A stretch of DNA of 64,000 bases from Candidatus Sulfotelmatobacter sp. (GCA_035504415.1 DATJRY010000021.1:388580-452579), one strand, 5' to 3'. Shown: positions 47,695 to 56,910, counted from the stretch's first letter. The notes: a model not told the origin generated them from the letters alone. Translations and numbers: made by a program.

Positions 47695-50537
47695 CTCGGC
47701 GCGCCGCGCACCGACCGCATGACCAGCTCGTGCGGATCGCTGGCGGCACCGTCCGCGCACAGCGCGTCGAGCCGTTCCGGCAGCTCGGCGCGCAGCTCGA
47801 CCTCGAGCCGTTCGAGCATCAGCGCCTCGGTGTGATCGAGCGTATAGTCGCCCTCGCGGTAGAGCCGGCGCGCGCAGCCGTACAGCCGCGCCGACGCCTC
47901 GTGATCGCCTTGCTGCGCGGCCAGCGCGGCGAAGATCGCGACGAACACCGCCGACTCCATCGGGAGCGCGCACTCGCGCGCGATCTCGTAACCTTCGAAC
48001 GCGTGGGCGCGCGCCTGCGCGATCTCCGTTCCGGCCGCCAGGTCGTACATCGCCGCGTTGGCCAGCAGCAGCGCGGCGAAGCGCCGCTCGCCGAGGCGAC
48101 GCATCGCCTCGAGCGCTTCGGCCGCCAGCGCCCGCGCCCGCGGCAGATCGTCCATCATGACCGCCCCTTCGGCCAGGTTCGCGAGCATGAACGCGACGCC
48201 GCGCTCGTCGCCGATCGCGCGGTAGCGTTCGATGGCGTCGGTATAGAGCGCGACCGCGCCGGCGTAGTCGCCGCCGCGCTGCAGCGTGTCGCCGCGGTAG
48301 TGGACGATGCTGGCCAGCGTGTAGGCGTCGCCGACCGGACCGGCCAACGCGTCGGCGCGTTCGAGCACGGCCGCGTTCTCGACGCGCCGCTCGGCGAAGT
48401 ACTGCGCGCTCTGCGCGAAGGCCACGTAGGCGCGCGCCTGCGAGCCCGGATCGGGCAGATCGGCGACCGCCTCGACCGCGCGCTCCGCGGCCTCGAGCTT
48501 GACCGGACCGTCCGGGAAGAGCCACGCCGCCGCCAGCCAGCAGCGCGCGCGCAGTGCCGGCGGCGCGTCGTGCGGCAACAGCTCGAGCGCGCGCTCGATC
48601 CAGCGCGCGCCTTCCGGCGTGCGCGAGGCGTCCCACCAGATGACGTCCATGTCGGCGGCCAGCTCGATCCCGCGCAGCCGTGCGGCTTGCGTCTCGAACG
48701 CCCAGCTCAGCGCCGCGCGAACGCTGTCGAGCTCGGCCTGATACGCCGGCCGCCACGTCGCCCGCGCTTCGACCTGGAACGCGCGCTGGCCGGCGCGCGC
48801 GATGGCGCGCGCGCGCTCGAGCAGCCGTTCGCGCACGGCGCTCTCCGCGCCGAACTCCGCCAGTCGCTCGAGCGCGTAGGCACCGATCGTCTCGAGCAGC
48901 CGGAAACCGTCGTTCTCGGCGCGCACCAGCGACTTCGCGACCAAGGCGTCGAGGGGCGCCGTCCCGTCGCACACCGCGTTGGCGGTGGCGCGGGTGAAGT
49001 GACCGGGCAGCACGCCGAGCGCCAGGAACGCCGGCCGTTCGTCGTCGGTCAGACGATCGAAGCTCCAATCGAGCGCGGCGCGCAGCGTCTGCGCGCGCGG
49101 CGGAGCGGTCCGCCAGCCACCGCGCAGCAACCCGAAGCGGTCGTCGATGCCGGCCGCGATCTCCTCGAGCCGCAGCGTGTGGGCTTGCGCGGCCGCCAGC
49201 TCGATGGCCAGCGGCAAGTTGTCCAGGCGGCCGCAGATGCGCGCGATCGTCTCGGCGTCGCGCTCGGCCGGCGTCTCGAGCGGTCCGGCGGCCCGCGCGC
49301 GATCGGCGAACAGCGTGGCGGCGTCCGACGCCTCGAGCGGATCGAGCCGGAAGACGTGCTCGCCCTCGATGCGCAGCGGTTCGCGGCTCGTCGCCAGCAC
49401 GCGCAGCCGCGCGACCGCGATCGCGAATCCCGCCAACAAGCCGGCGGTCGCATCGAGCGCCGACTCGCAGTTGTCGACGATCAGTAGCGTGTCGCGCCTC
49501 CGCAGCGCGGCGGCCACCGCGTCGAACAGATCCAGGCCGTGCTCTTCGCGCACGCCGACGGCGTTGGCGATCGCCGCGAGGACGTGGGTCGCGTTGGTCG
49601 CCGTCGAGAGGTCGACGAACGCCGCGCCGCCGGCGAAGTGGCCGGCGCCGGCGCGTGCGACCTCCTGCGCCAAGCGCGTCTTGCCGACGCCGCCCGGTCC
49701 GGTCACGGTGACGATCGGCTCGGCGTCGAGGAGCGCGGTCACCGCGTTGCGTTCTTCGAGCCGGCCGATGAAGCTGGTCAGCCGCGCCGGGACCTCGGCG
49801 CGGTCGCGCGCCGGCGCCGAGCCGACCGCGAGCTCGTAGGCCTGCTGGGTCTCGGGCATCGGCGCGACGCCCAGCTCGTCCTCGAGCCGGCGCACGAAGC
49901 TGCGGTAGGCGCCGGCGGCGCCCGCGCGGTCGCCCTGCGCCACCCGCGCGCGCACGACCGCGCGGATCGCGCCTTCGTTCCACGGATCGATCGCCAACAG
50001 GCGATTCGCGAGCGTCAGCAGCGCGTCGAAGTTCCGCTGCGAGTCCGCGTCGGCGAGCCGTTCGTCGACCGCGCGCACGATCCGGTCGCGCAAACCGTCG
50101 CGATACGGGATCAACCACTCGGCGTCGACGCGCGGCAAGAGATGGTCGCGGTAGAGCGCGATCGCGTCGGCCTGCGTCGCCGGCGAGACCAACGCGGCGT
50201 CGATCGCGGCGACATCGATCCAGGTCGGCGTGGCGGGGTTCCAGCCGATGCTGCGCTTGTCGCCGACGAACCACGGCACGCCGGCCGGCAACAGGCGCGT
50301 CGTCAGATAGTAGAGGTGGCGCCGCAGGTCGGCGCGCGCTTCGTCGGCCGGCGAGTCGGGCCAGACCGCGAACGCCACCCGCTCGCGCGCGACCGGCGTG
50401 GCGCGGTTGAGCAAGACGAACGCCAACACCTCGAGCGCGCGCGGCGGCGCGCCGAAGCGCAGCGGCTGCCCGCCGTAGCGGAACTCCGGCTCACCGAGAA
50501 GATGGATTTCGAGTGAGTTCGGAACCCCGGATGACAT
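47691..50537 (-). CDS. SARP/BTAD-family regulator with NB-ARC ATPase and TPR repeats
   Basis: A 948-residue AfsR-like transcription regulator. An N-terminal OmpR-type winged helix (about 8-85: LEIHLLGEPEFRYGGQPLRF, VAFAVWPDSP) is followed by a BTAD domain to about 240 (LLAIDPWNEGAIRAVV, RRLEDELGV). The NB-ARC ATPase has GPGGVGKTRLA, LLIVDNCES and NLPLAIELAAAQ. The last 350 residues are TPR-like Ala/Leu/Arg helices for sensing a partner. It activates genes in response to an unknown signal. It is the last gene of the VTT-RNase D run, 18 bases after RNase D. Confidence 0.88.
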   Translation of the reverse strand: MSSGVPNSLEIHLLGEPEFRYGGQPLRFGAPPRALEVLAFVLLNRATPVARERVAFAVWPDSPADEARADLRRHLYYLTTRLLPAGVPWFVGDKRSIGWNPATPTWIDVAAIDAALVSPATQADAIALYRDHLLPRVDAEWLIPYRDGLRDRIVRAVDERLADADSQRNFDALLTLANRLLAIDPWNEGAIRAVVRARVAQGDRAGAAGAYRSFVRRLEDELGVAPMPETQQAYELAVGSAPARDRAEVPARLTSFIGRLEERNAVTALLDAEPIVTVTGPGGVGKTRLAQEVARAGAGHFAGGAAFVDLSTATNATHVLAAIANAVGVREEHGLDLFDAVAAALRRRDTLLIVDNCESALDATAGLLAGFAIAVARLRVLATSREPLRIEGEHVFRLDPLEASDAATLFADRARAAGPLETPAERDAETIARICGRLDNLPLAIELAAAQAHTLRLEEIAAGIDDRFGLLRGGWRTAPPRAQTLRAALDWSFDRLTDDERPAFLALGVLPGHFTRATANAVCDGTAPLDALVAKSLVRAENDGFRLLETIGAYALERLAEFGAESAVRERLLERARAIARAGQRAFQVEARATWRPAYQAELDSVRAALSWAFETQAARLRGIELAADMDVIWWDASRTPEGARWIERALELLPHDAPPALRARCWLAAAWLFPDGPVKLEAAERAVEAVADLPDPGSQARAYVAFAQSAQYFAERRVENAAVLERADALAGPVGDAYTLASIVHYRGDTLQRGGDYAGAVALYTDAIERYRAIGDERGVAFMLANLAEGAVMMDDLPRARALAAEALEAMRRLGERRFAALLLANAAMYDLAAGTEIAQARAHAFEGYEIARECALPMESAVFVAIFAALAAQQGDHEASARLYGCARRLYREGDYTLDHTEALMLERLEVELRAELPERLDALCADGAASDPHELVMRSVRGAPS

Positions 50538-50555
50538 GCGCGGCCTCTGGGAACC

Positions 50556-51746
50556 TCAGGTCGTCGCGGACTCGATCGCTTCGAAGGCCGTGCGCGGATC
50601 GCTCTCGCGATAGCCGCGCACGCGGAGCACCGCCTCGCCGGCGAGCAGCGACCACAGCGGCGCGACGACCAGCTCGCGCCGCCAGGGCGTGAGGTCGACC
50701 GCGTCGCCGAGCGCGGCGGGCGTCTGCGGCGCCTCGCGCGCGATGCGCTCGAGCGCCGCGCGCGGCAACAGCAGCGTCGTCGGCAGCTCGGCCTCGGCGG
50801 CCAGCGCGCTGACCAGCACCGCCATCGTCGCGACCAGCGCCTCACGCTGCGGACCGAGCGGTTTGGGCGCGCGCGGCGGCAGCTGATCTTCGGGAATCGC
50901 TTCGCCCTTCGCGACGGCCTCGACGATCCGCTCGCCCAGGTTGCGCCGCATCCCGGCGTCGACCCGCCGCAGCTGCGCGAGCTCGTCGACGCCACGCGGG
51001 CGCAGCTGGACCAGCCCGATCATCACGTCGTCGGGCAGCACGTACTTGAGCGGGATGTTGCGCTCGCGCGCGTAGCGATCGCGCAGCAGCGCCAGCTCGT
51101 TGAGGATGCCCAGCTCGCGCCGGTTCAGGCGCGCGTTGCCGGAGACGCGCAGATACAGCCGCCGCGGATCGGCGCGATAGGTCGCCAGGCGAACCAGCGC
51201 CGGCATCTCCTCGTCGGCCCACGCTTCGCGGCCGCGCTGGCGCAAGCGCTCGCGCAGGCCGTCCTCGAGATCGAACAGATAACGCACGTCGTCCACCAGG
51301 TACTCGACCTGCTTGGGCGTGAACGGACGCGTGCTCCAGTCGCTGACGGTCTGCGACTTGCGCAGCGTGACCCCGCACAGCTCGCGCACCAGGTCGAGCA
51401 GCGAGATCGATAGGCCGTAGCCGGCGAACGCGGCGGCGACCTGCGTATCGTACGCGGCGCGCGGCAGCACCTCGTACGCGTCGGCCAGGATGCGCAGGTC
51501 CGACGAGAGCGCGTGGCCCACCACGCGCGCTCGGCTGAGCGCCTCGATCAGCGGCCGCAGGTCGCGCAGCGCCAGCGGATCGACGATCGCGACGCCGTCG
51601 TCGAAGAGCAGCTGCACGACCATCAGGTGCGGCGTGTACGTCTTCTCGGTGTGGAACTCGGTGTCCAGACCCACGCGCGGCGCCTGCACGACGCGCGCGC
51701 AGGTCCGCGCCAACGCGTCGGGCGTGTCGACCACCTCGACGTTCAC
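50556..51746 (-). CDS. rnd: Ribonuclease D (DEDD 3'-5' exoribonuclease)
   Basis: A 396-residue exonuclease that trims 3' ends of tRNA and other RNAs. The DEDD residues appear in VGLDTEFHTE, VVGHALSSDLRIL and YLVDDVRYLFDL. Helical HRDC-like regions follow (ILNELALLRDRYARERNIP, VRRVD-type turns near 260-300), and a further domain extends to the C-terminus. The GTG start at 51746 overlaps the stop of the VTT-family gene (GTGA). Coupling to a SARP regulator downstream is unusual; it may only reflect gene packing. Confidence 0.88.
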   Translation of the reverse strand: MNVEVVDTPDALARTCARVVQAPRVGLDTEFHTEKTYTPHLMVVQLLFDDGVAIVDPLALRDLRPLIEALSRARVVGHALSSDLRILADAYEVLPRAAYDTQVAAAFAGYGLSISLLDLVRELCGVTLRKSQTVSDWSTRPFTPKQVEYLVDDVRYLFDLEDGLRERLRQRGREAWADEEMPALVRLATYRADPRRLYLRVSGNARLNRRELGILNELALLRDRYARERNIPLKYVLPDDVMIGLVQLRPRGVDELAQLRRVDAGMRRNLGERIVEAVAKGEAIPEDQLPPRAPKPLGPQREALVATMAVLVSALAAEAELPTTLLLPRAALERIAREAPQTPAALGDAVDLTPWRRELVVAPLWSLLAGEAVLRVRGYRESDPRTAFEAIESATT

Positions 51747-52405
51747 GGCACCGGGCTCGGAAGGATCGTCACCGGCGGCCGGTGGCGGTGCGGGAAGTGG
51801 ATGTGATGCCTCTCGATCTGATTGCGCACGGGTGTGACGACGTGCTGCTGGATCGTGTCCGAGAGCCAATTCCCGCCGACTGCGAGGACCGTACAAACGG
51901 GAACGGCGATCGCACACATGGTGTAGACCTGCCGGAAGATCGGCACGCGCAGCGCGGCGGCGGTTTGCGTCGCCAGCGTGCCGCCCAGACCGGGGATGAT
52001 GCGCACACAGATCAAGAACATCGGCGAGCCGATCTGGAAGTGGCGCGCCCACGGCGGCAGCGTCTCGACGCGGCGCCGCACGTCGAAGGCCGCCGACGTG
52101 CGCAGGGCGACCCAGTAGCCGATCATCGCCGCCAGCACGAGCCCGATCGCATTGACGACCGAACCCCAGACCGGCCCGAACAGCACGCCGTTCATGATCG
52201 CCAGCGCATCGGTCACCGAGAACGGCGCCGACGCGACGATCGCGAACACCAGGATCGCGATCGGCATCGCCCACGGTCCGAACGTGTACAGGATGTGCTC
52301 GACGAGCGGGCGGTGCGAAACGACGAGGGCGGCGAGCGCGAACGATGCGACCAGAATCACCACCGCTTCCAAGCGACGCAACACTCGGGCTGAACGGGAG
52401 GTCAC
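51743..52405 (-). CDS. VTT/TVP38-type (DedA-like) membrane protein
   Basis: A 220-residue integral membrane protein of the VTT (SNARE-associated Golgi) group. The hydrophobic segments are LEAVVILVASFALAALVV, AMPIAILVFAIVASAPF, GSVVNAIGLVLAAMIGYW and a C-terminal pair. The family signature appears as VLFGPVWGSVVNAIG followed by the re-entrant RIIPGLGGTL. Related proteins move lipid carriers or act in membrane homeostasis; the substrate here is unknown. GTG 52405 is preceded by AAAGAGAG. The tail is His/Pro rich. Confidence 0.82.
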   Translation of the reverse strand: MTSRSARVLRRLEAVVILVASFALAALVVSHRPLVEHILYTFGPWAMPIAILVFAIVASAPFSVTDALAIMNGVLFGPVWGSVVNAIGLVLAAMIGYWVALRTSAAFDVRRRVETLPPWARHFQIGSPMFLICVRIIPGLGGTLATQTAAALRVPIFRQVYTMCAIAVPVCTVLAVGGNWLSDTIQQHVVTPVRNQIERHHIHFPHRHRPPVTILPSPVP

Positions 52406-52501
52406 CGCGTGCTCTCTTTGCGGGAACCGGCCGTTCGCCTTTGCGCTCTCCACCGCCGTCCACCGCAGTTGCAAGCGCCTCGCAGCTGGACATTTCGGGG
52501 G

Positions 52502-52530
52502 TTGACCGCAGCGATGGCGAGGTGTACGAT
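52502..52530 (+). promoter_or_regulatory. Sigma70-like promoter in the 52.4-52.8 kb gap
   Basis: TTGACC (52502-52507), 17 bases, TACGAT (52525-52530). It points to the right into a stretch with no convincing gene that ends in a strong hairpin terminator. Confidence 0.5.
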
Positions 52531-52536
52531 GCTCGA

Positions 52537-52816
52537 ACCTCGAGGCACTGTTCGCATCACGGACACGGGAGGGCGGCTTGACGTCGCAAGATCCACCCGG
52601 GAACGAGGCACCGTCCGGCTGATTGCGCGCCGGCGCGGTGCCGAGACAACGCGACACCGAAACTCTTTGCGCAGACATTCGTCCGAAAGGCAGGAGGGCG
52701 GCATCATCTCGATGACCGGAGATCCACCGAAGAAGACGCGGTCGCAGCGAGCATAGTTTCCCTGCGACACTCGAAACAGGAAAGGGTCACGCCGAGCGGC
52801 GTGGCCCTTTCTATTC
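52537..52816 (+). ncRNA. Candidate small RNA or short leader transcript
   Basis: This is most of the 405-base gap between the VTT gene start and the RpiB-like gene. A promoter at 52502 and a rho-independent-type hairpin at 52780-52811 delimit a transcript of about 270-280 bases. The only in-frame small ORF with a good Shine-Dalgarno (AGGAGG) would encode 14 residues, MTGDPPKKTRSQRA. I see no riboswitch consensus. A small mRNA for a basic peptide is the main alternative to an sRNA. Confidence 0.35.
52780..52811. terminator. Bidirectional rho-independent-type terminator
   Basis: GAAAGGGTCACGCC and GGCGTGGCCCTTTC form a 14-bp stem (one U-G pair) around GAGC. It would end the RpiB-like gene on the minus strand (its TAG touches the stem at 52811) and the candidate plus-strand transcript. 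Downstream of the plus-strand stem is CTATTCG, only weakly T-rich. Confidence 0.75.
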
Positions 52817-53236
52817 GAGCGCGGCGATCTCACGGCGATCGGACGGCGCTTCGCTGGCGGGGGTGCGCAAGAACGCATCGAGGATCTCGATGCCGACCGC
52901 GGGGCTGGTCGCGCGCAAGCTCAACGCCAGCACGTTGGCGTCGTTCCAGCGGCGCGCTCCCTCGGCCGTGACCGCGTCGCCGCACAGCGCGGCGCGCGCC
53001 CCGGGCACTTTGTTGGCGGCGATCGAGATGCCGGTCCCCGTCCAGCAGCAGACGATCCCCACCTCGGCGTCGCCGGCCGCGACGGTCGCGGCCACCGCGC
53101 GGCCGATGTGCGCCCACCGCGTCGAGCCGTCGAGCAAGGCACCAAAGCGAACGACGTCCGCACCACGCCGTTCCAGGTCGGCGAGGAGAGCGTCCGTCAA
53201 CGGGCCCGCGTCGTCGGCTCCGATCGCGCAGCGCAT
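52811..53236 (-). CDS. RpiB/LacAB-family sugar-phosphate isomerase
   Basis: A 141-residue member of the RpiB/LacA/LacB fold. Family blocks are AIGADDAGPL at the N-terminus, the catalytic region VCCWTGTGISIAANKVPGARAAL (Cys63/64, TGTG loop, ANK) and WNDANVLALSLRA, in which Asn99 would stabilise the intermediate. It isomerises an aldose-5- or 6-phosphate to the ketose, ribose-5-P being the usual substrate. The loop is CCWTGTG rather than the common CGTG, so specificity is unsure. ATG 53236; it is divergent from the Nudix gene, 75 bases apart. Confidence 0.85.
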   Translation of the reverse strand: MRCAIGADDAGPLTDALLADLERRGADVVRFGALLDGSTRWAHIGRAVAATVAAGDAEVGIVCCWTGTGISIAANKVPGARAALCGDAVTAEGARRWNDANVLALSLRATSPAVGIEILDAFLRTPASEAPSDRREIAALE

Positions 53237-53311
53237 CGCCGCTACTCCGGGATCGCCGCGCCGACGGCCTGCCGCGAGTGTCACGGGACGGCGAGGGCGA
53301 ACGGGACACGG

Positions 53312-54040
53312 GTGGCCAGCACGAACGACGAGATTCGCGACGCGGCGACGGTGATCGTGGCCCGCGAGGGGCTCGACGGACCGTCGGTGTTCATGGTCCG
53401 GCGGCACGGCAAAGCGACGTTCTTGCCCGACCGCTACGTCTTTCCGGGCGGCGCCGTCGATCCGGGCGACCGCGCCTTGGCGGCGAGCGGCCTCGACGGC
53501 TCCGCCGGCCAGGTCGATCCCGCCTACGTCGTGACCGCCGCGCGCGAGACGTTCGAGGAAGTCGGGCTGTTGTTCGCCGACCGGCCCGTCGCGGCGGAAC
53601 CGCTGGTCGCCGCGCGCCGCGCGCTGCTGGCCGGCGAGCTCGACTTCGCCGCGGTCCTGACCCGGCTGGGCGTGAAGCTCGACGCCGCGCTGCTGCGCTA
53701 CTTCTCGCGCTGGATCACGCCGAAGGACGAGTTGGCTCCGCGCCGGTTCGACGCGCGCTTCTTCGTCGCGCGAATGCCGGAGGGGCAAACCGCCGAAGCG
53801 GACGCGGCCGAAGTCTACGACGGCGCCTGGTACCGCCCGCAGGACGCGCTCGACGCACACGCGCGCGGCGAGATCGACTTGATCTTTCCGACCATCAAGC
53901 ACCTCGAGCGCATCGCGCCGTATCGATCGGTCGACGAGCTGCTGGCCTTCGCCGAGGTGAAGACGGTCACCGCGATCATGCCGGCCGTCGGCGCCGACCG
54001 CGAGTTCACGATCCCGCGCGAGCTGGAGAACGCATGGTGA
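53312..54040 (+). CDS. Nudix hydrolase (NUDT19/acyl-CoA-pyrophosphatase-like)
   Basis: A 242-residue Nudix hydrolase. The signature is split as in the NUDT7/NUDT19-like group: FPGGAVDPGD (about 44-53), then a longer insert and AARETFEEVGLLF (77-88), whose Glu residues bind Mg2+. Members cleave CoA derivatives or other nucleoside diphosphates. GTG 53312 is the best start since it sits just before the first strand (STNDEIRDAATVIVARE). Its TGA lies inside the start of the next gene, giving a 7-base overlap, so the two hydrolases are co-translated. Confidence 0.85.
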   Translation: MASTNDEIRDAATVIVAREGLDGPSVFMVRRHGKATFLPDRYVFPGGAVDPGDRALAASGLDGSAGQVDPAYVVTAARETFEEVGLLFADRPVAAEPLVAARRALLAGELDFAAVLTRLGVKLDAALLRYFSRWITPKDELAPRRFDARFFVARMPEGQTAEADAAEVYDGAWYRPQDALDAHARGEIDLIFPTIKHLERIAPYRSVDELLAFAEVKTVTAIMPAVGADREFTIPRELENAW

Positions 54041-54963
54041 AGCTGAGCCCGCGCGTGACGCGCCTGCGCTGCAATAATCCCTCGCCGATGACGCTCGACG
54101 GCACCAACGGCTACGCCGTGCAGGTCGGACCGCGCACGCTGATCGCGATCGATCCCGGGCCGGTCGACGACGCGCAGCGTGACGCGTTTCTCGCGCTCGC
54201 GCGCGAGCGCGACGCCGCCTACGCCGCCATCCTGGTCACCCACGGCCACCCCGACCACTTCCCCGGTGCCGCGCCGCTGGCGGCCGCGACCGGCGCACCG
54301 GTTTGGGCGCATGCCGCCGCGCGCTTCCCGCACGACCGCGCGATCGCCGACGGCGAGACGCTGACCGTCGCGGACGCGCGCTTGCAGGCCGTCGACGCGC
54401 CCGGACACGCGCGCGACCACCTCGTCTTCTACCTCGAGGACGAGCGCGCGCTGTTCACCGGCGACGTCGTGATCGGCACCGGGACGGTCGTGGTCGCGCC
54501 GCCCGGCGGCGACATGCGCGCCTACCAGCAGACGCTGCGCATGCTGCGCGACCGCTACGGCGACGCCGCCGCGCTGTACGGCGGCCACGGACCCGAGGTG
54601 CGCGACGTGCGCGCCAAGCTCGAGGAGTACATCGCGCACCGGGCGCTGCGCGAAGAGCAGATCCGCGGCGCGTTGCGCGAGGGGCCCGCGACGATCCCGG
54701 CGCTGGTCGCGCGCATCTACGCCGACGTCGATCGCCGGTTGTGGCCGGCCGCCGGCCGCCAAGTGTTGGCGTACCTGATCGCGCTCGAGCGCGAAGGCGC
54801 GGTCGTCGCGCAGCCGGTGACGCGGCCGCCGACGCCCGAGGAGCATGCGCTGCTCGATCCCGATCTCTCCAAGCTGGACACGAACCTGGGCGCCGACGTG
54901 ATCCGCGCCGAGTTGGGCTACGGCACCCCGCAGAAACTCGAGACCTACGCTTTGGCGAGCTGA
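54034..54963 (+). CDS. Metallo-beta-lactamase-fold hydrolase (LACTB2-like)
   Basis: A 309-residue MBL-fold protein. Metal ligands are THGHPDHF (His70, His72, Asp74, His75), then PGHARDH, FTGDVV and YGGHGPE in the standard order. The C-terminal 90 residues form a small winged-helix-like domain (BLACT_WH; REEQIRGALREGPATIPALV), as in human LACTB2. LACTB2-like proteins act on RNA or thioesters. A Nudix gene directly upstream overlaps it by 7 bases, so both may process CoA or nucleotide-type substrates. ATG 54034. Confidence 0.88.
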   Translation: MVKLSPRVTRLRCNNPSPMTLDGTNGYAVQVGPRTLIAIDPGPVDDAQRDAFLALARERDAAYAAILVTHGHPDHFPGAAPLAAATGAPVWAHAAARFPHDRAIADGETLTVADARLQAVDAPGHARDHLVFYLEDERALFTGDVVIGTGTVVVAPPGGDMRAYQQTLRMLRDRYGDAAALYGGHGPEVRDVRAKLEEYIAHRALREEQIRGALREGPATIPALVARIYADVDRRLWPAAGRQVLAYLIALEREGAVVAQPVTRPPTPEEHALLDPDLSKLDTNLGADVIRAELGYGTPQKLETYALAS

Positions 54964-55015
54964 CCGGCGAGCTTCCCAGGTGTCGTACAGCCATCGCCTT
55001 TGGAATGGAGGCGTG

Positions 55016-55816
55016 ATGCGTACTTCCCGCCTTGCGGTCGCGCTGACGCTCGGGCTTCTCGCGAGCTCGGCCGCCGCTTCCGCCCAAACCCTGCCCCCGC
55101 CGACGACCCGGGCGGCGGTTCGTGTCCCCGACGCGCGCCTGCCGCTGACGATGGCATACCGCGCGATCGGCCTCGCCGAGGCCTTCGGCGCATCGGGACA
55201 CTACCTCGACGCCGCCCGCGAGCACTATCGCGGCGCGCTGGCTCGCTACGGCCACGGTGACCAGCCCGGCGCCGGCGCCGAGGCCCGCCTGGCCGGCGAC
55301 CTCGCGCGCGTCGCGCTGGCCGAACGCCCCCTCCCCACCCCGCACGACCTGCCCGCCCCGCCGGCGCCCGCGGCCGACATGAGCGCGCCCAAAACCATGA
55401 CCGGCGTGGCCGCGATGGGTCCGGGCGGCGGCTGCGGGCCCTGCGCGATGCGGCGCGGCATGCGTGGTCGCGGTCGCGGCGCCGTCGGCATCGCCGAAGT
55501 CGGCCGTCTGCTGAAGATCGAGAACACGCCGGAAGCCCATGCGCTGGCCGACGCGGCGTTTGCCGCCGACCAAGCCGCGGTCAAGGCCGCGTACGGCGGG
55601 GATCTGCCCACGGCCCGCCGCCAGAAGCGGATCGCCGACGCGCTCGGCTCCGCCGTCCGCGACCTCGCCATGCTCGATCACCCCGAGCTGCGCCAGCGGC
55701 CGCACTTCCCCGGCATGCGCCGCCCGATGGGCCCGGGCGCGGGACCGGGCGGAGCGCATGCCGCCTTCGCGCCGGACCTCGACGACGAAGACGGCGGCGA
55801 CGATTCGGCGGGCTAG
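55016..55816 (+). CDS. Secreted hypothetical protein, Gly/Arg- and Asp-rich
   Basis: A 266-residue exported protein with a signal peptide (RLAVALTLGLLASSAAASAQ) and a strong GGAGG four bases before the ATG. It contains an Ala-rich helical region (TMAYRAIGLAEAF), a Gly/Cys segment GGGCGPCAMRRGM, a second helical block with AVKAAYGGDLPTARRQKR, and an acidic C-terminal tail (DLDDEDGGDDSAG). It is not a recognised family; the repeated alpha-helical, His/Asp-rich pattern could hold metal. It ends a few bases inside the convergent MDR gene. Confidence 0.6.
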   Translation: MRTSRLAVALTLGLLASSAAASAQTLPPPTTRAAVRVPDARLPLTMAYRAIGLAEAFGASGHYLDAAREHYRGALARYGHGDQPGAGAEARLAGDLARVALAERPLPTPHDLPAPPAPAADMSAPKTMTGVAAMGPGGGCGPCAMRRGMRGRGRGAVGIAEVGRLLKIENTPEAHALADAAFAADQAAVKAAYGGDLPTARRQKRIADALGSAVRDLAMLDHPELRQRPHFPGMRRPMGPGAGPGGAHAAFAPDLDDEDGGDDSAG

Positions 55817-56823
55817 CTGATCGCCAGCACCACCTTGCCGAACTGATCGCCCGAATCGACCTTCCGCGCTGCGGCGACCACGTCGTCCAGCGCGAAGGTC
55901 GAGTCGACGACGGGCTTGAGCGAACCGTCGAAGCACGCCAGCATCGCCGCGAAGTCGGCCGGCGAGCCCATCGACGAGCCCATGATGTCGAGCTGCTTCC
56001 AGAAGATCGAGAACGGGCGCACTTTCGCATCGCCGGTCGTCCCGCCGTACACGACGGCCCGCGCGCCGTAGCGCGCGACGTTGAGCGCCTTCGCGAACGT
56101 GTCGCCGCCGACGGAGTCGACGATCAGCGAGGGACCGCCGTCGATGGCGGCCACGTCCTTGTCCCAGCGCTCCGAGGTCTTGTAGTTGATGCAGACGTCG
56201 GCGCCCAGCCGCGCGGCGCGGTCGAGCTTCGCGTCGCTCGACGAGGTCACGATCGTCTTCGCGCCGATCCGCTTGGCGAACAGCAGCACGAAGCTCTGCA
56301 CGCCGCTCCCGATGCCCGGGATCAGCACGACGTCGTCCTTGGTGCAGCCGCCGCGCGAGACGAGCGCGCGATAGGCGGTCACGCCGCCCAGCGGTACCGC
56401 GGCGGCTTCGTCGTCCGTCAACGACGGTGGCGCGGGATGCACGTTGGCCGCGGGCACGGCGATGTACTCGGCCATCGTGCCGGGCTCGGGCATCCCGAGC
56501 ACGTGCCCGTCGCGGCGCCAGACGCGCTCGCTGGGGCCCCAATTGAGGGTCGGATCGATGACGACGCGCGTGCCGGGCGGCGGACCGCTCGCGTCGCTGC
56601 CGTACGAGACGACGGTGCCCACGCCGTCGGAGCCGACGATGCACGGCAGTTGGATATTTGGATAGAGGCCTTGGCTGATGAAGACGTCGCGCCGGTTGAA
56701 GGCCGCGCGGCGGATCTCCACCAGCGCCTGGCCCGGGCCGGGCTTCGGATCGGCGACCTGGTCGACGCGGAACTGCTCGGGACCCGCCTCGCGGGAGATC
56801 TCGTGGATTCGGACGGCTCGCAT
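55813..56823 (-). CDS. Zinc-type MDR dehydrogenase (quinone oxidoreductase-like)
   Basis: A 336-residue medium-chain dehydrogenase/reductase. The N-terminal GroES-like domain (VRIHEISREAGPEQFRVDQV, GSDGVGTV) is followed by a Rossmann domain (IPGIGSGVQSFVLLFAKRIG, then ADVCINYKT). The structural and catalytic zinc cysteines are absent, so it is probably a zinc-free quinone oxidoreductase/enoyl-reductase type using NADPH. It is divergent from the pyrimidine-degradation operon with 87 bases between the starts; no functional link is implied. Confidence 0.88.
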   Translation of the reverse strand: MRAVRIHEISREAGPEQFRVDQVADPKPGPGQALVEIRRAAFNRRDVFISQGLYPNIQLPCIVGSDGVGTVVSYGSDASGPPPGTRVVIDPTLNWGPSERVWRRDGHVLGMPEPGTMAEYIAVPAANVHPAPPSLTDDEAAAVPLGGVTAYRALVSRGGCTKDDVVLIPGIGSGVQSFVLLFAKRIGAKTIVTSSSDAKLDRAARLGADVCINYKTSERWDKDVAAIDGGPSLIVDSVGGDTFAKALNVARYGARAVVYGGTTGDAKVRPFSIFWKQLDIMGSSMGSPADFAAMLACFDGSLKPVVDSTFALDDVVAAARKVDSGDQFGKVVLAIS

Positions 56824-56910
56824 GGTGTGGCCGTACGGGGTCGCAACGGGGAGCGCCTACCTAGGACCGTGAATGAACGTCGACCGCGAAACGTCGCGGA
56901 CGGAGGTCAC

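Noticed and set aside
45358..50274. A 1638-codon minus-strand open frame
   Set aside because: It runs across several real genes on both strands and matches out-of-frame Arg-rich sequence of the SARP gene.
52402..52878. Possible genes on either strand in the 52.4-52.8 kb gap
   Set aside because: Both open readings are Arg/Pro/Ser-rich, lack ribosome sites and motifs and extend through the terminator; reported instead as a candidate ncRNA.
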